From contig CANBYM010000011.1 of assembly GCA_947373605.1 (NCBI GenBank), positions 1 to 44,902 of the forward strand: 44,902 nt of DNA. The letters run 5' to 3'. Origin of the DNA: Comamonadaceae bacterium. Lineage in GTDB: Bacteria > Pseudomonadota > Gammaproteobacteria > Burkholderiales > Burkholderiaceae_C. A program made the translations under genes and the position numbers. The notes under the pieces are model-generated. The model did not search any database and was not told the origin of the DNA. It worked only from the letters and a program-made list of their open reading frames with translations. Below are positions 1-8,280 of this stretch, in pieces; the stretch's first letter is position 1; every line of letters begins with the position of its first letter.

Positions 1-545
1 TGCGTGAAGCGCTGAGCCGTCTGGTGGCCGACGGACTGGTGGACCGGCGTGAGCAGCGTGGCTTTGCCGTTTCAGAAATCAGCGCTGAGGACCTCCACGA
101 GATCACCAAAACGCGCTGCTGGCTTGAAGAAATTGCGCTGCGCGAATCCATCAAGATCCACTCGGTGGAATGGGAAGAGCGTCTGGTGCTGGCGCATCAC
201 CGGCTCGCGCGAACGCCGCGCTCTTTGTCCGAAAGCCACTTTCAAGACAACCCTGAGTGGGAGCCACTGCATCGTGCTTTTCACAGGGCGTTGATTGCCG
301 GTTGCGGTTCCCGCTGGCTACTGAATTTTTGTGACCAACTGGCTGACCAGCACCATCGCTACCGGCGCTTGTCTGCGCCCCGGGCCTTTAGCAAGCGTGG
401 CGTAAAAAGTGAGCATGAACAATTGCTGGAGGCCGCATTGGGCGGGCGCACCGACGAAGCTGCGACCCTGTTGCAAGCCCACTTTGAGCGCACTGCGCAC
501 ATCATTCTGGATGACCCGGCGCTGTTTCAGGCGCGAGAGCCTTAA
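1..545 (+). CDS. GntR/FadR-family transcriptional regulator, 5'-truncated
   Basis: The reading frame is open from the first base and ends with TAA at 543-545, so the gene begins outside the window. The first visible residues (REALSRLVADGLVDRR) are the recognition helix and wing of a GntR-type winged helix, followed by the FCD-type all-helical ligand domain (about residues 35-170) with the usual His/Asp-rich helices (HRAFHRALIAGC, later SEHEQLLEAALGG). Such FadR-subfamily regulators bind an organic acid effector, often with a metal ion, and control nearby catabolic or transport genes. A GTG at position 24 is in frame but lies inside the DNA-binding domain and is not the real start. The target cannot be told because the upstream neighbour is missing. 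The stop codon overlaps the stop of the convergent glycosyltransferase gene. Confidence 0.9.
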   Translation, partial: REALSRLVADGLVDRREQRGFAVSEISAEDLHEITKTRCWLEEIALRESIKIHSVEWEERLVLAHHRLARTPRSLSESHFQDNPEWEPLHRAFHRALIAGCGSRWLLNFCDQLADQHHRYRRLSAPRAFSKRGVKSEHEQLLEAALGGRTDEAATLLQAHFERTAHIILDDPALFQAREP

Positions 546-2257
546 CGCTGACCCACTTTGAGCACGCTGAAATTTTCCAGAGGTTCGGTGCCTTTGGCCA
601 GATTCAGCTGACGCGGCAAGGTACCGGTTTTGTGGTCCACCCAGTCGCCCTGCCCGACGACTTTAAAGCTGCCTAATCGCGCGGTCAACTCAGCAACCTG
701 CGCAGTCTTAACCAGCAAAAAGTAGCTTTGTCCGACAGGGGGTAAACGGGCCACATCGTCCAGACGTTCGCTGGGCGCGCTGGTACGGTACAAGCCCAAC
801 TCCCAGGCCACGATGGGGTCCAGCTGGTACACCACCACGGGCGTTGCAGGCTCGGCAGAGAGCATGAGTTTGACGTTGTAGGGCACGCTGTATTTCAGGT
901 AAGCCACCAAGGTCATTCCCTCCAGAAACACATACAGCAAGTTGACTGCGGCCAGCGGATAAAACAGCGTTGCGTTGAAGCGCAGATTGGCTCGCTTTGC
1001 AAAGGCAAACACCAGCAGACCCAGCGTGCCGCCGCCCACTATCGCCAGCAGCACCATGTTCGCCACATACAGCGCCAACGCATTGGCCAGCGCCAGCGTA
1101 CAAAGCGTCACGAACACATGGCCGGCCCAAAACACCTTGCCGCCGGACACTTTGCCTTCCGTGCGCTGCACAAACCTGGCAAGGTAGTGCGCGCACAGAA
1201 TGTTGGCAAACGGGAATAGTATGACGGTGTAATAGTCCAGCTGAAACGCTGTGGCACTAAACAGGCCGAAGGTCACAAAGAAGGTGCCGCACAAAAACAT
1301 GAACTGCGCCCTGCCGCGAGACACCTCTGTGGTATATCCGCGAAGCCCGCTCCACAGCGCGGCCACAAATACCGCCACCCAGGGCAAAAACGCCCACAGG
1401 AACACGTGCACAAAATACAGCGGCGTACCTTCCTGATTTTTGATGGGACCGGAGTTAAAGAAGCGTCCGAACTGGCTGTCCCATAAAAAGAATTTGATGC
1501 CCGACACATGGGTCTGGCCGAACACCACTTTCTCCGGGTGCGTGTCGAATTGCAGATACAAAGACAGTACCTCGGGCGCGGTAAGCAGCAGGCTCAACGC
1601 GGCAGCCAACCACCACTTGGCGCTGACCAGTTTTTGCCATTGCCCCTGCGCCAGCCACATCAGCACAAGCCCGCTGGAAATCGTGATCAGCGTGAAGATG
1701 CCTTTGGTCATCACCGAGATGGCGCTAAACGCTGCGCCCAACAGCAGGTACTTGAGCTTGGCTTTCGCATCAAAGCGCAACCAGTAATAGCAGGCTGCCG
1801 TAATACTGCCCGTCAAAAACGCCTCCGCCTTAATAGCGCTTGAGGTGTACATCAGGTGGTACGTGGACACATAAAGCAGCAGCGCCACTAGGCCCGTGTC
1901 CCGCCCGTAAAACATACCGGCAATGCGGTAGGTGTAATAGCCACCCAGCAAATGAAACAAAAAAGCGGGCAGGATGTAGCTGAAAGCGCTGATGCCAAAC
2001 ACCTTGAAAAACAGCGCCCCCATCCAGAACGGAAAGTGTGGCTTGTCCAGCCAATCCAACTTGTCCAGGATCAGGTCGCCCCAATTCCCGGTGCCGGCAA
2101 TATGCTGCGCAAGCGCCGCATACAACACCGAGTCACCTTCGTTGATGATGGGCGTCAGCATGGACGCCGCATTGACCAGCAACGTTAAAAAAACGGCCCA
2201 CCGCAATTGCAGCGTGCGGGCCGGCGTCAAAACGCTCACAGTGTCAGGATGGTGCAT
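542..2257 (-). CDS. Glycosyltransferase family 39 (ArnT/PMT-like) membrane protein
   Basis: A 571-residue polytopic protein with about 11-13 hydrophobic segments and a soluble C-terminal domain (about 430-571). It has the GT39/ArnT layout: a first membrane helix followed by a periplasmic loop with acidic residues (Glu40, Asp42 in NEGDSVLYA), then DKPHFPFWMGALFFKVFG, which matches the conserved KPPL-type loop of ArnT homologues. The family moves a sugar from a polyprenyl-phosphate carrier to lipid A, another glycan or protein on the periplasmic face. The acceptor is not known here, as no arn or lipid-carrier genes are adjacent. The start overlaps the end of the upstream quinone oxidoreductase gene by 22 bp, which suggests translational coupling. 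Function class is sure, substrate is not. Confidence 0.85.
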   Translation of the reverse strand: MHHPDTVSVLTPARTLQLRWAVFLTLLVNAASMLTPIINEGDSVLYAALAQHIAGTGNWGDLILDKLDWLDKPHFPFWMGALFFKVFGISAFSYILPAFLFHLLGGYYTYRIAGMFYGRDTGLVALLLYVSTYHLMYTSSAIKAEAFLTGSITAACYYWLRFDAKAKLKYLLLGAAFSAISVMTKGIFTLITISSGLVLMWLAQGQWQKLVSAKWWLAAALSLLLTAPEVLSLYLQFDTHPEKVVFGQTHVSGIKFFLWDSQFGRFFNSGPIKNQEGTPLYFVHVFLWAFLPWVAVFVAALWSGLRGYTTEVSRGRAQFMFLCGTFFVTFGLFSATAFQLDYYTVILFPFANILCAHYLARFVQRTEGKVSGGKVFWAGHVFVTLCTLALANALALYVANMVLLAIVGGGTLGLLVFAFAKRANLRFNATLFYPLAAVNLLYVFLEGMTLVAYLKYSVPYNVKLMLSAEPATPVVVYQLDPIVAWELGLYRTSAPSERLDDVARLPPVGQSYFLLVKTAQVAELTARLGSFKVVGQGDWVDHKTGTLPRQLNLAKGTEPLENFSVLKVGQR

Positions 2258-3231
2258 CCGGTGGTTTTACGGGCTTCCAGATCGCGATGCGCCTGTTGCA
2301 CATCGGCCAGCGGATAGCGCTGGTCGATGCGGATCTTCACCTTGCCGCTGAGCACCGCTTCAAACAAATCGTCCGCCATTGCCTGCGTAGTTTCGCGGGT
2401 AACAATGTGCGAAAACAGTGTCTGGCGGGTCACATAAATCGAGCCCTTGGCTCCGAGAATGCCGGGCGCAAACGGTGCCACCGGGCCGGAAGCATTGCCA
2501 AAGCTGGCCATCAGGCCAAAAGGTGCCAGGCAGTCCAGCGACTTGTCCCAGGTGTCTTTGCCCACCGAGTCATAGACTACTTTGACGCCCTTGCCGCCGG
2601 TAATTTCTTTTACGCGGGTCAAAAAGTCTTCGGTGGCGTAATTAATGACATGCGCAGCACCGTGCTCCAGCGCGAGTTTGCATTTGGCGTCCGAACCCGC
2701 CGTGCCGATCAATTGCAGACCCAAGGCCTTGGCCCATTGGCAGGCAATCAAACCGACACCGCCGGCAGCCGCATGAAACAGCACAAAGTCGCCAGCCTGC
2801 AAACCGCCTTGCGGCAAGGTGCGCTTAAGGAGGTACTGCGCAGTCAGACCCTTGAGCATCATGGCCGCGCCGGTATCAAAGTCGATGCCATCCGGCAATT
2901 TGCACACGCACTTGGCAGGCATCACACGCACTTCACAATAGCTCCCCGGAGGCTGACTGGCGTAAGCAGCGCGGTCTCCAGCCTTGAGGTGGGTTACACC
3001 CTCGCCCACCGCTTCAATGATGCCGGAAGCTTCCATGCCCAGTTGCAAAGGCATGGGCAAGGTGTACAGGCCACTACGTTGGTAGACGTCAATGAAGTTC
3101 AATCCGACAGCCTTGTGGCGAATGCGAATCTCACCCGGGCCGGGTTCGCCTACGCTGACTTCTACCAGCTTGAGTTCTTCGGGGCCGCCATTTTTATCAA
3201 TGCGAATGGCGCGGGATGTCGTGCTTGTCAT
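2236..3231 (-). CDS. NAD(P)H:quinone oxidoreductase, zeta-crystallin type
   Basis: A 331-residue medium-chain dehydrogenase/reductase of the quinone oxidoreductase subfamily. Visible landmarks: an N-terminal GroES-like fold with VGLNFIDVYQRSGLY, LGMEASGIIEAVGEGV and GDRAAY, then the nucleotide-binding domain with FHAAAGGVGLIACQWAKALG (about 150-170), where the AxxGGVG turn fits NADPH. The zinc ligands of alcohol dehydrogenases are absent, as expected for QOR. It should reduce quinones or alpha,beta-unsaturated carbonyls in the cytosol. It is 24 bp downstream of the LivK-like binding protein gene and overlaps the glycosyltransferase gene, so the three may be co-transcribed, although their functions have no obvious link. 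Confidence 0.9.
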   Translation of the reverse strand: MTSTTSRAIRIDKNGGPEELKLVEVSVGEPGPGEIRIRHKAVGLNFIDVYQRSGLYTLPMPLQLGMEASGIIEAVGEGVTHLKAGDRAAYASQPPGSYCEVRVMPAKCVCKLPDGIDFDTGAAMMLKGLTAQYLLKRTLPQGGLQAGDFVLFHAAAGGVGLIACQWAKALGLQLIGTAGSDAKCKLALEHGAAHVINYATEDFLTRVKEITGGKGVKVVYDSVGKDTWDKSLDCLAPFGLMASFGNASGPVAPFAPGILGAKGSIYVTRQTLFSHIVTRETTQAMADDLFEAVLSGKVKIRIDQRYPLADVQQAHRDLEARKTTGCTILTL

Positions 3232-3255
3232 AGCTTGTCTCGTCGTAGTAAAAAA

Positions 3256-4389
3256 TCAATGAATAAAGCGACCGCTGCGGTCAATGATGGTCAGCTCGGT
3301 GTAGTGCGAGCCTTCGTGGTCTTTAGGACTGTAGTTGATGGTAAAGCCACCCAGATTTAAATCGTGTATGGACTCCAGTCCGCTGATCAGTGACTCGCGC
3401 GTGGGTACCTTGCCGGCGCGGCGCAGACCCTCAACAAAAACCTTTGCGGTGAGGTATCCCTCCATACTGGAGAAGTCAAAGTCTTTGTCACCGGCCTCGG
3501 TCATACGCTGCTGGTACTCGCGAACCACCGGTGCGGAAGCCACGAATGGAAACGGCACCACTTGTGACACCACCACGCCGGAACCAACAGGCCCCAGCTC
3601 ATCGGCCAGTGCTTTGGAGCCCACGAAACTCACGTTAAAAAACTGGCCGCCGTAACCGGACTTGCGCGCCTCTTTAATGAACGCCGCACATGCCTTATAG
3701 GAACCTACCTGAATAACCGCCTGTGGCTCTTTGGCAATGATGGAGGCAACCGACGCAGCCACATCCACCGAGTTGCGTTCTACAGTTGCCATAGCCACCG
3801 GGCTTTGCTGCCGCTTGGTCAATGCGCGTTTGACCCCTTCAAGACCAGCCTTGCCGTAGGCATCGTTCTGGTAGAAGACTGCAATTTTGGATACGCCCAA
3901 CGTGTTCAAGTGCTGCACGATGCGCTCGGTCTCATCGTAATAACTGGCGCGTACGTGAAAAATCTGTCGGTTAAACGGTTCGCGCAAGGCTTGCGCGCCG
4001 GTAAACATGCCGACCATGGGCACTTTGTCTTCCGTGATGATGGGCAAAGCCGCAAGTCCGGTGGGTGTGCCCACGGAGCCGATCAGGGCAAACACCTTGT
4101 CTTCGGTGATCAATGCCTTGACTGCGGCAGCGGCTTTTTCAGGCTCGTAGCCGTCATCACGGGTGACCAGTTTGAGACTGCGCCCGGCTACCCCCCCTTG
4201 CGCATTGACAATGCTGAAATAGGCCTGAATGCCGGCCTGCAGCCGCTGACCAAGTTGGGCCGAGGGTCCGGACATGGCAGCGAACTGCCCCACCAGAATT
4301 TCGCGATCCGTGACACCCTGCGCCTGCGCAAGACCACAAAACGCCAATACCGCACCACCAACGAATAACCGGTGAAATTGCAATTTCAT
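3256..4389 (-). CDS. ABC transporter substrate-binding protein, LivK-like (type I)
   Basis: A periplasmic binding protein of about 377 residues starting at MKLQFHRLFVGGAVLAFCGLAQA, a clear Sec signal peptide cut after AQA. A longer frame to 4533 exists but it would run into the SDR gene and precede a perfect signal peptide, so the inner ATG (AAAGG upstream) is chosen. The mature protein has the family landmarks ILVGQFAAMSGPSAQLGQ, AYFSIVNAQGGVAGR, DDGYEPEKAAAAVKAL and a GSVGTPTGLAA ligand-pocket loop. Members bind branched-chain amino acids, aromatic acids or other small carboxylates for a Liv-type ABC importer. No permease or ATPase genes are beside it, so it is an orphan subunit here. Burkholderiales carry many such orphans. 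Confidence 0.9.
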   Translation of the reverse strand: MKLQFHRLFVGGAVLAFCGLAQAQGVTDREILVGQFAAMSGPSAQLGQRLQAGIQAYFSIVNAQGGVAGRSLKLVTRDDGYEPEKAAAAVKALITEDKVFALIGSVGTPTGLAALPIITEDKVPMVGMFTGAQALREPFNRQIFHVRASYYDETERIVQHLNTLGVSKIAVFYQNDAYGKAGLEGVKRALTKRQQSPVAMATVERNSVDVAASVASIIAKEPQAVIQVGSYKACAAFIKEARKSGYGGQFFNVSFVGSKALADELGPVGSGVVVSQVVPFPFVASAPVVREYQQRMTEAGDKDFDFSSMEGYLTAKVFVEGLRRAGKVPTRESLISGLESIHDLNLGGFTINYSPKDHEGSHYTELTIIDRSGRFIH

Positions 4390-4445
4390 TGAACCGACCT
4401 TTATTTTGAACCCGAGCTTAGACCATTTCAAACCTTCTGGCTGTA

Positions 4446-5243
4446 TCAAAAAGTTCCAGAGTAAGCACCACCATCGACCAGCACATTTTGCCCTGTCATG
4501 TAAGAGGCCTGCATGCTGCACAAAAACGCGCACACCGCGCCGAACTCCTGCGGCGTGCCAAAACGTTTGGCCGGCACGGTTTTGCGCCGGCTTTCGGCGA
4601 CCTGATCTACGGTTAAGCCCGCCTTGGCCGCATTCGTCGTGAAATTACTCTTGAGCCGGTCGGTATCAAAAGAACCCGGGAGCAGGTTGTTGATGGTGAC
4701 ACCCTTGGCTGCAATGCCGCTACGCGCCACGCCCGCTACAAAACCGGTAAGCCCGCTGCGCGCGCCGTTGGATAGGCCCAATATGTCGATGGGTGCCTTC
4801 ACGGCGCTGGAAGTGATGTTCACAATGCGCCCGAAACCGCGCTGCGCCATGCCGTCCACGGTGGCTTTGATGAGTTCAATGGGGGTCAGCATATTGGCAT
4901 CGACCGCCTTGATCCAGGCGTCGCGGTCCCAATCGCGAAAGTCTCCGGTGGGCGGGCCGCCCGCGTTGGTCACCACAATGTCAAAGTCCTTGCGGATGGC
5001 AAACACTGCTTCCCGTCCGGCAGCGGTGGTGATGTCCTGCGCGCAGGTGATCACCTGTACGCCGGTTGCGCCATTTGCAGTCGCATCAAGCAGGCCTTGT
5101 GCGGCAGCTTCGAGCACCTGCGCCCCGCGCGCAACCATGACCACATTCACACCCTCCTGCACCAGAGCTTGCGCGCAGCCCCAGCCCAGTCCCTTGCTGG
5201 CACCGCATACCAGTGCCCACTTGCCCTTAAGTCCCAAGTCCAT
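4446..5243 (-). CDS. SDR-family oxidoreductase-like protein with non-canonical active site
   Basis: A 265-residue Rossmann-fold protein. The N-terminus (LKGKWALVCGASKGLGWGCAQAL) matches the glycine-rich cofactor motif but with CGASKGLG in place of TGxxxGIG. NAG at about 93-95 (VVTNAGGPP) is present. At the catalytic position the protein has NITSSAVKAPIDILGLSNGARSG: the Ser region is there, but the YxxxK is replaced by a stretch without Tyr (LSNGAR). This fits the known BKR-like SDR subgroup whose members lack the standard catalytic tetrad. An SD (AAAAGGA) sits 7 bases before the ATG. It lies 56 bp upstream of the LivK-like gene. It may be a reductase with altered chemistry or a binding protein. 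Confidence 0.88.
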   Translation of the reverse strand: MDLGLKGKWALVCGASKGLGWGCAQALVQEGVNVVMVARGAQVLEAAAQGLLDATANGATGVQVITCAQDITTAAGREAVFAIRKDFDIVVTNAGGPPTGDFRDWDRDAWIKAVDANMLTPIELIKATVDGMAQRGFGRIVNITSSAVKAPIDILGLSNGARSGLTGFVAGVARSGIAAKGVTINNLLPGSFDTDRLKSNFTTNAAKAGLTVDQVAESRRKTVPAKRFGTPQEFGAVCAFLCSMQASYMTGQNVLVDGGAYSGTF

Positions 5244-5270
5244 TGCAAATCCTTTTATCTTGTCAAAAAA

Positions 5271-6215
5271 TCAAACCACGTCCGATGCCATCGGCGGGGC
5301 CTTGCTGCACACATATATGCCCGCCAATACAAACAACGTACCCGCCACCACAAAGCCGGTAAACGGTTCGCCCAGCACGACAACCCCCATAAGGATAGTG
5401 GACATTGGTCCGACCATACCCACCTGTGCAGCCAGTCCGGAGCCGATGCGCTCGATTGCCATCATCACCATGAGCACCGGCACCACAGTGCAGAGCAGGG
5501 CATTGACCACCGACAGCCAGAGCACCTGCGGCACCACCAACAAGGCTGCATCCCAGGGACGCAGCACCAGGTACTGCGCAATACACAAAAAACAGGCCAC
5601 ACTGGTGGCCAGTCCCACAAGCCGCAATGAGCCCAGTCGCTTGACCAGTTCGCCGCTGTAGGTCAGATAAAACGCATAGCTCACCGCACTTAAAAAAACC
5701 AGCCCCGTGCCCAGTGCAACGTTAACTCCCGCGAGCCGCACTTCGTGACTGAACACCAGCAGCACGCCGCAGTAGCTGATCGCCATGCCCAGTGCCTGGT
5801 GGCGTGAAATACGCCGCCCATAGAACATCAGACCCAGCAACAACACCAACGTGGGATTTAAATACAAAATGAGCCGCTCCAGCGAGGCGCTGATGTAGGC
5901 CAAGCCGGCAAAGTCAAAAAAACTCGCCAAGTAGTAGCCGGTAAAGCCCAGCCCCACAATCCCCATCCAGTCCTTGCGCGTCAGGCGGGGCACCTGCACA
6001 CCGTTATCCGCCCGCGCAGACCACCAGACTAAGCCCAGGAAAAATGGCAGCGCAAACAGCATGCGCAACATGATGAGCGTGACCGCATCCACGCCGTAGC
6101 GAAAAGCCAGTTTGACGATGATGGCCTTGCCGCTAAAGGCAATGGCGCCGGTCACGGCAAGCGCCAAACCCGTGGCAAAACCAGTGTCCATTGAGCGAGG
6201 GTTGTTTTTATGCAT
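5271..6215 (-). CDS. DMT-superfamily transporter (EamA type)
   Basis: About ten hydrophobic segments arranged as two EamA repeats, as in drug/metabolite exporters of the RhaT/YdcZ/PecM kind. The first repeat begins GFATGLALAVTGAIAFSGKAIIVKLAFRYGVDAVTLIMLR; the second contains ALGTGLVFLSAVSYAFYLTYSGEL and ends with MVGPMSTILMGVVVLGEPFTGFVVAGTLFVLAGIYV, the typical closing helix pair. The frame is open to 6290, but the residues before MHKNNPRSMDTG look non-coding, so the ATG at 6215 is taken (6191 is an alternative). It is a cytoplasmic-membrane exporter of an unknown small metabolite. It stands first in the minus-strand block and is divergent from the exonuclease gene. Confidence 0.87.
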   Translation of the reverse strand: MHKNNPRSMDTGFATGLALAVTGAIAFSGKAIIVKLAFRYGVDAVTLIMLRMLFALPFFLGLVWWSARADNGVQVPRLTRKDWMGIVGLGFTGYYLASFFDFAGLAYISASLERLILYLNPTLVLLLGLMFYGRRISRHQALGMAISYCGVLLVFSHEVRLAGVNVALGTGLVFLSAVSYAFYLTYSGELVKRLGSLRLVGLATSVACFLCIAQYLVLRPWDAALLVVPQVLWLSVVNALLCTVVPVLMVMMAIERIGSGLAAQVGMVGPMSTILMGVVVLGEPFTGFVVAGTLFVLAGIYVCSKAPPMASDVV

Positions 6216-6320
6216 CTTTGGCGCATTGTCGCTCCAGCGCACGGTCGCTTGGTAGTTACCCTTGCTACAGTCTTGTGGCAACCCATGCACAATGATTTTT
6301 AGACAATTTTTACCCTACGT

Positions 6321-6842
6321 ATGCCGCTCCAAGCAAAAGCACAGCCCACTGCGGCAACTCTCATCCCAACAGTTCTGGACGTTGAGGCCTCAGGTTTCGG
6401 AAAAAACAGCTATCCCATTGAAGTGGGCTATGTACTGCCTAACGGTCACACATATTGCACCCTGATCAAGCCTGAGCCGGAATGGACGCATTGGGATGAG
6501 CAGGCCGCGCACACCCACCATATCCCGCGCAGTCTGTTGATCGAGCGCGGCATGCCCGCCATGCTGGTAGCGCAAAAGCTCAATGCCGACTTGCGCGGCC
6601 AAACCGTCTACTCCGACGGCTGGGCTAATGACTACAGCTGGTTGGGTGCCTTGTTTAACGTGGCCGAGATCTCACCCAGCTTCAAGCTGGAAAACCTGCG
6701 CTCGCTGCTCACCGAAAAAGAAGCTGAGCAATGGCACATCGTCAAGGCCCAGATCAGCGCTGAGCGCGGTGCACAACGTCACCGCGCCAGCTCGGATGCC
6801 AGACTGCTACAACTCACTTTTGCGCGCATACGCAACACCTGA
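6321..6842 (+). CDS. DEDDh-type 3'-5' exonuclease
   Basis: A compact 173-residue exonuclease-fold protein. The five DEDDh residues can be assigned by eye: Asp20 and Glu22 in VLDVEASGFG, Asp104 in DGWANDYSWL, and His154 and Asp159 in RHRASSDARLLQ. Two metal ions bound by these residues hydrolyse 3' ends of DNA or RNA. The protein is a single catalytic domain, like RNase T, oligoribonuclease or DnaQ-like proteins, but it lacks features that would assign it to one of them; an Orn-like GMTGL motif is absent. The gene is divergent from the EamA exporter and 24 bp upstream of the SRPBCC gene. Confidence 0.85.
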   Translation: MPLQAKAQPTAATLIPTVLDVEASGFGKNSYPIEVGYVLPNGHTYCTLIKPEPEWTHWDEQAAHTHHIPRSLLIERGMPAMLVAQKLNADLRGQTVYSDGWANDYSWLGALFNVAEISPSFKLENLRSLLTEKEAEQWHIVKAQISAERGAQRHRASSDARLLQLTFARIRNT

Positions 6843-6866
6843 AGTAATTCCTGAAAGGAGACCACC

Positions 6867-7337
6867 TTGGCTATTACCGTCTCGATCGATCTGGGTTTTG
6901 AATTTGATGTCAAAGCCAAAGCCAGCGAAGTGTTTGAAGTGCTGTCCGACGTGCCCACCTCTGCACGCTACTTCCCCAAGGTTGACCAACTCATTGACCT
7001 AGGAGATGGTGCCTACCGCTGGGAGATGGAGAAAATCGGCATCGGCTCAGCCAACATCCAAACCGTTTACGCCAGCAAATACGTCAGCAACAAGTCCAAG
7101 GGAACCATCGTTTGGAAACCCGTTAAAGGCGAAGGAAATGCGCTGGTGAGTGGTAGCTGGACGATTAAAGACAATAAAACGTCCACCAACATCCTGCTGG
7201 AAATCCAAGGGGAACTCAGCTTGCCGCTGCCAGGCCTGATGAAGCTGGTCATCGCCCCTGTGGTGGAAGCCGAGTTTGAAAAAATGACCGAGCATTACAT
7301 CGCCAGTTTGACCAAGCGCTTCGGCGGCGAGGTCTGA
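6867..7337 (+). CDS. SRPBCC (START-like) domain protein, TTG start
   Basis: A 156-residue soluble protein with the Bet v1/polyketide-cyclase helix-grip pattern: FEFDVKAKASEVFEVLSDVPTSARYFPKVDQLIDLGDG at the front, a beta-rich middle, and a long C-terminal helix (VEAEFEKMTEHYIASLTKRFG). Such domains bind a hydrophobic ligand; the exact role is unknown. The start is TTG: a strong AAAGGAG at about 6854-6860 sits six bases upstream of TTGGCTATT and no ATG in this frame gives a full domain. The gene follows the exonuclease closely and precedes the PheC-like gene by 40 bp. Confidence 0.85.
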   Translation: MAITVSIDLGFEFDVKAKASEVFEVLSDVPTSARYFPKVDQLIDLGDGAYRWEMEKIGIGSANIQTVYASKYVSNKSKGTIVWKPVKGEGNALVSGSWTIKDNKTSTNILLEIQGELSLPLPGLMKLVIAPVVEAEFEKMTEHYIASLTKRFGGEV

Positions 7338-7377
7338 GCGTCAGGCGACACACGCTGTCAACAAAAAAGGAAATTCG

Positions 7378-8157
7378 ATGCCACGTTTTCACCGTCTCCC
7401 CTTTCTGGCAACTCTGTTTTTTTCTGCCATTTCCCTGAGCCTGCCAAGCGCTGCAGCAGGGGTTGACGATGCAATGAAAGCGGGCTTTCTCAAGGTCTGC
7501 TCCCCAGGCGACTACAAACCATTCAGCTTTGCCCAAGCCGATGGCCGCTTTGAAGGGCTGGATGTGGACTTAATGGATTCTTTGGCGGCCTCCATGGGAT
7601 TGAAGGCAGAGTTTGTAAAAACCACCTGGGCCAAGCTGATGGAAGATTTCACGGCGGGCAAGTGCGACATCGCCGCCGGAGGGATTTCAGTAACACTGGA
7701 CCGCCAGAAAAAGGCCTGGTTCGGCACGTCTTACATGGTCAACGGCAAGACACCGATCGTGCGTTGCGCCGACGTATCACGCTTTCAAACCATTGAGGCC
7801 ATCGACAAGCCCGGCGTCAAAGTGATCGCCAACCCAGGTGGCAGCAATGAGCGATTCGCCCGTGCAAATTTCAAAGCCGCGGCGATCACCATCTACAACG
7901 ACAACATCGGCATATTCAACGAAGTGCTGAGCGGCAAAGCCGATGTATTTGTGACCGAGTCGGCCGAAGCACTTGTACAACAAAAGCTGGTGCCGGGGCT
8001 GTGCGCAGTCAACCCCGACAAACCGCTGCAATACGGCGAGATGGGCTATATGCTGCCGCGCGGCGACGCGATCACCAAGGCCTATGTGGACCAATGGCTG
8101 CACTTGATCAAAGCCAATGGCGAGTACCAGCGGATTGCGAATCGCTGGTTGAATTGA
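7378..8157 (+). CDS. Periplasmic PheC-like protein (cyclohexadienyl dehydratase or amino-acid binding protein)
   Basis: A 259-residue family 3 solute-binding fold with a Sec signal peptide (about residues 1-27, LPSAAAG). It resembles Pseudomonas PheC along its length: SPGDYKPFSFAQADGRFEGLDVDL, FTAGKCDIAAGGISVTLDRQ, GKTPIVRC, IANPGGSNERFARANF (about 150-165) and VTESAEALVQ (192-201), where Glu198 falls at the position of the PheC catalytic glutamate as I recall it. PheC turns prephenate into phenylpyruvate and arogenate into phenylalanine in the periplasm. The neighbouring Arg of PheC appears to be Leu here, so plain ligand binding remains possible. The SD (AAGGAA) is well placed. It stands alone without an amino-acid ABC permease. 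Confidence 0.85.
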   Translation: MPRFHRLPFLATLFFSAISLSLPSAAAGVDDAMKAGFLKVCSPGDYKPFSFAQADGRFEGLDVDLMDSLAASMGLKAEFVKTTWAKLMEDFTAGKCDIAAGGISVTLDRQKKAWFGTSYMVNGKTPIVRCADVSRFQTIEAIDKPGVKVIANPGGSNERFARANFKAAAITIYNDNIGIFNEVLSGKADVFVTESAEALVQQKLVPGLCAVNPDKPLQYGEMGYMLPRGDAITKAYVDQWLHLIKANGEYQRIANRWLN

Positions 8158-8280
8158 GTTTGCAATGGGTGCGCTCCAGCCATAGCGCTGAGCGTCACCC
8201 TTCGCAAAAGCGCTTGGCACCGCTTTTGCTTTAACCGTGTGGTTCCATGAATCAAACCCTAAATCTCAACGACGACCACC

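Noticed and set aside
2287..3360. Plus-strand 357-codon frame opposite the quinone oxidoreductase
   Set aside because: The minus-strand protein has clear MDR motifs; this frame has none and lacks a ribosome site.
4624..5661. Plus-strand 345-codon frame over the SDR and EamA genes
   Set aside because: It spans two real minus-strand genes and is rich in Ser/Thr/Pro low-complexity, typical of antisense frames.
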